A program made the translations under genes and the position numbers. 64,000 nt of DNA, taken from Tachinus rufipes. Taxonomy: Eukaryota > Arthropoda > Insecta > Coleoptera > Staphylinidae. The notes under the pieces were generated by a model, which was not told where the DNA came from, did not search any database, and saw only the letters and a list, made by a program, of their open reading frames with translations. The stretch covers positions 79,725,163 through 79,789,162 of the forward strand of contig OZ010747.1 of NCBI GenBank assembly GCA_963932245.1, written 5' to 3'. This document shows positions 57,461 to 64,000 of the stretch, in pieces. Each line of letters opens with the position of its first letter. Positions within the stretch are counted from its first letter, which is position 1.

Positions 57461-58610
57461 TCTACTTTTGCGACTTTGCTGCCATTTTTGAGGGTTTGCG
57501 GAAGGTTGTGTGCCTTTTGGGGTATGCACTATAGTGTTTGCACTTTTTCGGGAAATAATAAAAATGTCAATCTTTTTGGGGATGTTTATTTAGGTCAGCT
57601 GTCATTTTCAGGTATTGTCATGTCCGAGTTTGGTTGTGGATGATCTACTACTGTTTGCGCGTGGTTACGTATTTACTGGTCTTAGAGTTTTTTGACACTA
57701 AGATTACGCATAGGTTGTTGTTGGCGACGTCTTCTGGCTATGTTCTCTTGTTTTATGTCTGGCGTGGGCACTTAAGTCTGAGGTAAGCTGAGATTACTTT
57801 AGTGCTGCCCTTTGAGTGATACGTCACAGGGTTCCTTAGCAAGGAAACCAGGTGATGGTTGACCTCGATGGCGTTTTAATTCCAGAACGGAAACGAAAAC
57901 AGTTTTATTCAACGAGCAACGAGGGATATTAGCTCGGTAAAGCTAGTGGACGTCGGCAAAGTATTCCCTATTGAAATTCTACTTGTTTGAGTCTCTGTTT
58001 AGCCAACAAAATGCAATGTTTGGCCGGAACTCAACGTGGGAGTTGCTTGGCTTGAGTGGCCAGTCCTACTCTTTGCGCCCTTGAAGGGTAAAACTTTAAG
58101 CTTTGTTTAAGACCATTTTTTGGATGTTGTTTGGGTTTCGAAAGTTTTCAATGCAACTAGTCTTCCAGGGTTTCTCTCCCCGGGTTAAAGTCTTAACCAA
58201 CTTTTTCCAACAGGTCTTGATCGGGGTCCCTGGGTGTCAAATAAGTAATGGTTGAAAATATTAAATATTTTTTACCTGACTGACAGCAAGATATAGGTAC
58301 TAAATGTTGCAAAAAAACATTTGTGGGTTTTATCAGGTTGTTAGTACAGTCTTCTGCGGATGTCCTGTAGGTGGTCCGGAAGTCGTTCCGATAATGTAGA
58401 ACCAATTGGTTGAGTTTTTGGATAAATTTGTCTAATTATTTAGGGAGTTCCTCTAGGTGGTAGGAGTTCTTTGGTGTCAGGTTTGTGGGGTTTGGGGCGC
58501 TTTTACTCCAAGTCTCCCTACGTTGGGCGAAAGTTGTTATGGTCTAGTTTTGTTGAAAGCTGTTGATAACAGCGGTTCTTGGCTGGTGGTATGCCTGATC
58601 TACTGTTTGA
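57461..58610. other. G/T-rich DNA between ORF1 relics, probably LINE-derived
   Basis: Strand bias matches the neighbouring minus-strand LINE relics, but no motif could be assigned. It includes CTTTTTCCAACAGGTCTTGA near 58200, which resembles a 3' splice site by chance. Confidence 0.35.
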
Positions 58611-58619
58611 TAAAATACA

Positions 58620-59950
58620 TATAATGGGTTAGTGCAGTTTGGGCTTGTTTTCCTTACGAATGCTTCGGGTAGTAGAACAACACTAGGGACTGTCCGTCTA
58701 GGAATTTGGGTCTTGGAAGTAGGTCAGGGTAACCCTCCAAGGTACTACAAGATCTTGGCTGAGGTCGACAGAGATGTCTTTTCGCCTAATTTTGGGAATA
58801 GACTAGCTAAGACTCATTTTGGCGGATAGCTTAGTGGTCTGGGGATTCTGTTGGGTTTTGGCGGAGATTGTTAGAATGGGTTATTCTAGATCAGATGACT
58901 CGGCCTATTGCAGCCAGTAGTTTTATTTCAGCAGTATTGGTTCCTGGTGCTGTTTTGGTGGTAGCAGAGTTGATGTTTGTTGCTTTGGAAGTTGCAGTAA
59001 AACTGGCTAGAGAGTTTTGACGCGCAGATTTTTGTTAACGCAAAGGGTACGCTCCTGCAGTCACGTGCCTGCAACACTTGATAGACGGATTTGTCCCAAG
59101 TAGTGATAGTCGGAGAGAAGTGTGTGCTAGCGCTTTCTGTGGGTTTTGGCGGAGTTGGGGGTGTGAAGGAGGACTTAAAGTGCTAGTGTTAGGACTAGAG
59201 TTGGTCAATTGCACCTTAGAAGCTGGCTGGGTCTTGAACCTTTGGCTTTTGTGGCTAAAGGCGCTAAAAGCACCTGACATGAAAGGGTTGGCTGATGGTT
59301 TATTAGAGCAAAAAATTAAAGAGGATATTTCTTTTTGTCTTGTTGTTTTCTTTTTTTTTTTTCTTACGAGTGATAATCTTTCTTCTGTGGGCAGTGTATT
59401 GTTGTAGGAATCAACTTTGTGGTCCGGTTGTATCTTCAATTTTTTTATCTTGGAGAATGCAGAGTTGGCTTTGCCTTTGGCTGGACATGGTTTTGGTTGG
59501 TAATTGAATAATATTTAATTAATTTATCTCTTGCGGGAGGACTGGGCCGTAGAACCCAGAATCTTGGTGTCATCTGCGTTGGGGTTTGGGGCCGGAGTTT
59601 TTGGTTTGGGTGGAAAGGAGTTTTGGAAAGTTAGCTTAACAGAAAAGCTTTTTATGGCAGTGGTAAGCTCTTTTTGCAGTTTGGCAAAAATATTTTTTAG
59701 TTTTTTTTTGTTTAGTTTTATTTCATCCTCTTAGGCGTTCCGCCTTATCTTTAATCATTTGAGTGAGGTTTTTTTTGAGTGCATTGAATTTTGCGTTTTG
59801 GATTGCGAGGAGGTCCTACAGTTTTTGAAGCTGGACCTAAAATATTCTTATGATTGGTTACGGGGTTTATTGCAAAATGCTGACATGACACCTGGGCGTG
59901 GTTTGTAACAGTGAAAACTGCATTTATCTGGGATGAGGATTTGCTGTTGT
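58620..59950 (-). pseudogene. Jockey-type ORF1 relic, copy A
   Basis: From 59950 down, the N-terminal part resembles the coiled-coil start seen at 21.6 kb (EYFRSSFKNCRTSSQSKTQN is a decayed version of SYFYVQFQKIENRLKNQDKQ at nucleotide level). The frame 59439-59035 reads LIFCSNKPSANPFMSGAFSA, then FSHKSQRFKTQPASKVQL, a Pro/Ser-rich middle (PNTSTLSPPSHPQLRQNPQK) and TNPSIKCCRHVTAGAYPLR. The remainder to 58620 is decayed. The KPSAN motif links it to the relics at 3.3 and 21.1 kb. No ORF2 follows on its 3' side except copy B and unassigned DNA. Confidence 0.6.
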
Positions 59951-60400
59951 TGAGTGGTGAAATGGGTTGCTCTTGATATGATTATGACCGCTGCTGGCAG
60001 TCGATTTATTTCTCTATATTTTTTCTGCTTTTTTAGTTGGTACTAGTAAGATAGAAATACTTTAGTATTAGTTTTGATTAAACTATAAAATATGATTTTG
60101 AAGTTATAGGTTGTTTAGTGATCTCTAAAAGAAGTAATAAAATAGGTCAGCAAGTACAATTGATTTTGTATAAAATTGTATGGATTTAGATCAAATTTAC
60201 ACATTTGGTACTGCATTATAGTGCTTTGGTACTAAGTTTGTTCAATATTTAATGTAGGGTTTTAAATTTATTGTTTTTTTTTTTTAATTTAAGGTAAATG
60301 TTATAGATATATTAGTCAAAGCAATACAATTCAGTTTAAATAAAATTGAAATTTGTTACAGTTAAAAATCTTAAAAAGCTATGCAACTGCTTTTGGTAGC
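59951..60400. other. AT-rich stretch with a weak copy of the 16.0/19.8-kb repeat
   Basis: CACATTTGGTACTGCATTAT near 60200 resembles the start of the dispersed repeat. Nothing else was recognised. Confidence 0.35.
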
Positions 60401-61100
60401 TGGTTAAGGACGGTACGACTCAATTTTGAGTGACGCAAGTGGTTGCTAGTTCTTAACTCTAATTTTATTTTTCTGGAGGCAGTTTGGGCTATCTCTATTC
60501 TGCGCAACTTTGCTTGATTTTACGGCGTATCTTAACCTTTTTGCTTAGGTCTTTACTAACTTTGACTTTTGCTGTTTGGTGTCTTAGAAGTTGGAAATTA
60601 TTTATATATTTTTGTTTAGTTTGTTTTTTTAGTGGCTTGTGTTTTTATTCTGGATACTATCAAATGCCTTTTGAAAGTCACTGAAGTAGATGGTTTATGT
60701 TTAGAGATTTTTGCCTTCATACATTTAAACTAAAGAGTACTTCTCTAGTTCTCAGTTTTCTAGTTTTTCTATGTGTTTATTGAGTTACATAGCAAGCTTT
60801 TTTACTATAAGTTTGTAGGTGGTATGTGTAAGTAGCTGCGTATGGCGTGGAGTAGACTTTGAGGTATTAGCTACCCGGTTTTAGAGGTATTATAATATTT
60901 GTAACATTAAAGTCTTTAAATGTTGCGATTTTAGAAAGAGGTTTGGTGTTAAGTTGCATTGTTGAGTTATTGTTATAGACATGCTTTATGACAACATAAT
61001 CGGTGTGTATGACGTCAGTTGTAGACAAAAATGCACATATAGCAAAAGACTTGGTGTTAAACGCGTCTATGAAAACGTTTTTACTCATTTAATATACCGA
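60400..61100 (-). pseudogene. LINE RT fragment, heavily decayed
   Basis: Minus-strand text near 60910-60880 gives VTNIIIPLKPGS, the conserved 'IPKPGK' segment before the palm, and near 60690-60650 YFSDFQKAFDSI, RT motif A with its D intact. Sequence between them has several stops. No later RT motif was found. Antisense to the channel gene. Confidence 0.6.
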
Positions 61101-64000
61101 CATGTTTATGAATCTTGGCTTTGCTAAATTATTTAACAAATATTTATTATGACATTCACATGAGTTTTGAATTTTGTGGTACAATCAACTGTTAATTAAT
61201 AATTGATAGTTAACAATTGACATATTATCAATAATAAAATTGTAGTTGGCAAATTTATAAATTATAATTTTTATTAAGTAGACACAATTAGCGCATGACG
61301 TTATATGTGTGCATAGAATGTCGTTATGTTGGCTTCACCATGCGACGAGCAAAAAACAGCACAAGTTTATAAGTGTATATGGTGCTTAACAGTTAAAGGC
61401 ATTTTGGATAAACAAGAAATTATACAAAAACCAAGGACAAAGTGGATTAGAGTGTAATGTATATTGAAGAGTGCTTATATCTATGCTGCATAACTTTTCT
61501 TTTTTTTAAGTAATTATCTAGCTTCTAAACTGCATATAATTAAAATTGCAATATACCAGGAAAGGTTTTTAAAATTTATTAAACATTTTTTCTATAAAGT
61601 ATAAAATGAAATTGATAAAAAGAATCAAGCATTTTCTGCACATAATAACAATAAAAACACGATTACAATAAATTATTAAAAACAATTTAACATTTAGTTA
61701 ATTAAAAAGATACGTTTTGAATACTAAACTATAAACTCTTAACCTGGAATCTACTAAATGGCTCATAAAATACTAATACAACCCTCGATTATGAAATTTT
61801 GCGCAGCATCTCGTAAAGTAAGCCGTCCTAGATAAATCCAGTAGAATCTCACTAATTATAAAAACGATTAAAATTTTAAGCGCCGCGAGGTTATTAAAAT
61901 AAAATTAATAGTGTCAGGCTAGAGGCCAGGTATTGCTCGCCAACTAGCGTGGGAGGCGGCTCAATCTAAAGCACAGTTTGCTGCATTAAAGCGGTACTTA
62001 ATTCTAATATATTGGCAAAGTTCAATGCTTTTGCAAGTGGGTGTTTGTCTTCGGTTAAAAGCGACACGATAGAGTTATAATTAATAATAAATGTAAAACT
62101 AATGGATTACAATTTGTGTTAATTTTATACTGTAAGTCATTTATTGTATAAATTGTAAGAAGTAGAAAAATTGGCAAGTCAATTTGTTTAGGAAATAGTT
62201 TGTAAAAGCAGAGAGCAATAAGCAAGATGTTACTAATAGTGTAAGCAATTTCTCTCTTCTCGGCCCTGTCGATGTTGCGCTAATAGATGCAATCCTAAGA
62301 CCGGCGATTTGCCAATGTCCGGTTCTACAGGCAGGAAATCAATCCGTGGTCATCGATCTCTGTAATTGGGAGACACTGAACTATACGCATCTATACTCGA
62401 AACTGACTGTTTAACTTCACCGCACACATTTGCCATCATGTTTACACCCTCGAACGATAAACATACTCACACATTATGTACACCACAATGGATAAGCCGC
62501 AAGAAGTAAATTCTAAACATATATATTATCCATCCGCATCAAAACTTGTCCAACTTCAAGCGCGCCTCATTTATTTATCGAGTTGTCGACATACTGAACG
62601 CTCATTGGGATTAATGGACTCATAACTGAAAATCGGCGATGATTGAGAATAATGCCTGTTCGAACAATTCTCCAAAGCCACCGATGGTACATTAGTTCGA
62701 TTATTGATTTGTATCGCTATTATCACATAGCATATTGCACAATAAAATTAATATCAAGATTTTAATTAGAAACAGATTAGTTAAGAGAATTTTTTCATAT
62801 GCGTAATTTTAAAACCCGGATGGAAATTTTTCTGATGTCTTCTTGCGTCGCGATTGCAAGCAGCTTAGTTATTAATATTAGTATACTAGAATGTTGAGTG
62901 TTTACTGGACATTTTTTTATTTGAATCCAAAAATGATTGAAATAATGGTATAATGTGGACCGTTATATATTTCTGTTCAAAATAAAGCAAGAAATATTTT
63001 TATAAAAACAAATTTTGCATGGATTAAAAAAATTGAATTAATAATAAACCGAGTGTTATGGCAGCTTATTGTTGTTGGCTCATAAAGCATCCTAACCGGC
63101 TATAAATCCCATTTTTTATCATCCACATGTACAGTCCACCCCAAATCACAAAGATAATTAAAATCCCGCCCCTAAATTCCTTTTCGCAAACATAAATTAA
63201 TAATCCTCACTTCTGTTGTCCATTGTGCAACCATTTTCCCTTCGGATTCATATGTCACCCGAATGCCAGGGAAAATGCACGTCACAACCTATATGCTGGC
63301 TCTACTATACTAGACCATATATTTGTCATTCCCTTACTGTCAGTTACAAGTATAATATATTATATTTACAAGAAACGCTGTTTAGTCGGCAGTTAGTTTC
63401 GGCATTTATCATGCGAATGTGTATAGTTTTCATATTTTTTGTTGTTATAATTTATTTTTTTAAATGCGCGATATCACGGCAAAGTTAAATTGAATATTTC
63501 TCCGTGGCGTGTCAATAACAATTAGAAAATTCTTTTTTACTGCCGACGTAAAACATTGCAGAATGGGCGATAGTGCAGCTAAAATGGAATGTCGGCTTCC
63601 TTACAAACGAAAGGAAAATGTGCTCACGAACCTTATTGTAGGATTATTTTGATGATTGAGTGTAGATATTAACTTTAAAAAAGCAGCACTAACAATTACT
63701 TTATTTATAGCAAATTTACAACTTTCATATTAAAAATGTTATTAGTTTTGTTCCGATTTATACACTAAATCATATATTATTTCTGATTATTAAAAATTAT
63801 ATAATTTAATTTAATTATTGTATTTAGGATTTTTTTATAGCGAAATAAAATTAATCATTAATTTATTACTGGGTTAAAAATTAAATAGGTTATAATTTAA
63901 CCGATTAATTAAATTAATTAACTTTAACAAAAAAATTATTAGAAGCCATTACACTAGCTTAGAAGTACTTTGTAAGTTGTCTTAGGCTATAATATATATA
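61101..64000. other. Mostly unassigned intronic DNA
   Basis: No transposon or coding motif was recognised. The parts 62220-62720 and 63040-63320 have more balanced composition and contain C-rich unique-looking sequence, so they are candidates for conserved non-coding DNA or an undetected exon. No K2P pore signature (T-x-G-Y-G type) was recognised here. Confidence 0.35.

Noticed and set aside
63216..63488. 90-codon + frame near the right end as a late K2P exon
   Set aside because: Its translation has no pore signature or K2P helix pattern and no fitting splice sites were found.
1..64000. tRNA or rRNA genes
   Set aside because: No cloverleaf-compatible A/B box pair or rRNA core was recognised by eye; a covariance-model scan would be needed to exclude them fully.
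1..64000. A new bacterial-style defence or gene-cluster system
   Set aside because: No operon-like cluster exists; long frames are transposon relics or antisense shadows.

Overview
This window is AT-rich animal DNA, almost certainly from an insect. Evidence for this is short introns with GT-AG borders, a potassium-channel exon of insect type, and a mix of APE-type non-LTR retrotransposons, Gypsy, mariner-like and hAT elements. A beetle is plausible, but nothing here proves the order. There is no prokaryotic gene organisation.

The only confident host exon on the + strand is at 512-728. It encodes the N-terminus and first transmembrane helix of a two-pore-domain (K2P) potassium channel and ends in a GTAAGC donor with phase 1. 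No later channel exon was recognised, so most of the window reads as one very long intron of that gene (more than 63 kb if it runs off the right edge). At 55241/55242 there is a well-formed candidate ratchet point for recursive splicing: a branch-point-like CTAAC, a pyrimidine-rich tract, then CAG directly followed by GTAAGC.

A second host-like gene lies on the - strand inside this intron (about 13107-15510). It is a multi-exon gene for an Asn/Asp/Glu/Ser-rich low-complexity protein of unknown function, supported by a 65-nt intron that keeps the reading frame into a clean terminal exon.

The rest is mostly transposon debris. From left to right it holds: a Jockey-like LINE (1.84-3.43 kb), a second APE-type LINE (4.07-7.11), an R1-clade LINE (7.11-10.3), a mariner-like relic (12.07-12.73), a Gypsy gag-pol relic (17.05-18.83), LINE pieces (20.1-22.94), a tandem array of about 180-bp units (26.59-31.32) split by a hAT element with target-site duplication (27205-28417), RTE-like LINEs (32.3-33.37 on +; 35.39-37.79 and 46.2-47.96 on -), RNase-H-bearing LINE tails (37.79-39.11 and 52.0-52.74), further LINEs (40.13-43.06, 45.79-46.19, 52.93-54.16, 60.4-61.1), a possible LTR (48.19-49.49) and repeated Jockey-type ORF1 relics (56.8-59.95).

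Nearly every recognisable retroelement is antisense to the channel gene, as expected if sense insertions in a host intron are removed by selection. T-rich diverged repeat blocks at 1.33-1.83, 3.43-4.06 and 10.54-11.16 kb look like one older array broken up by later LINE insertions. Stretches without recognised content are listed as such.
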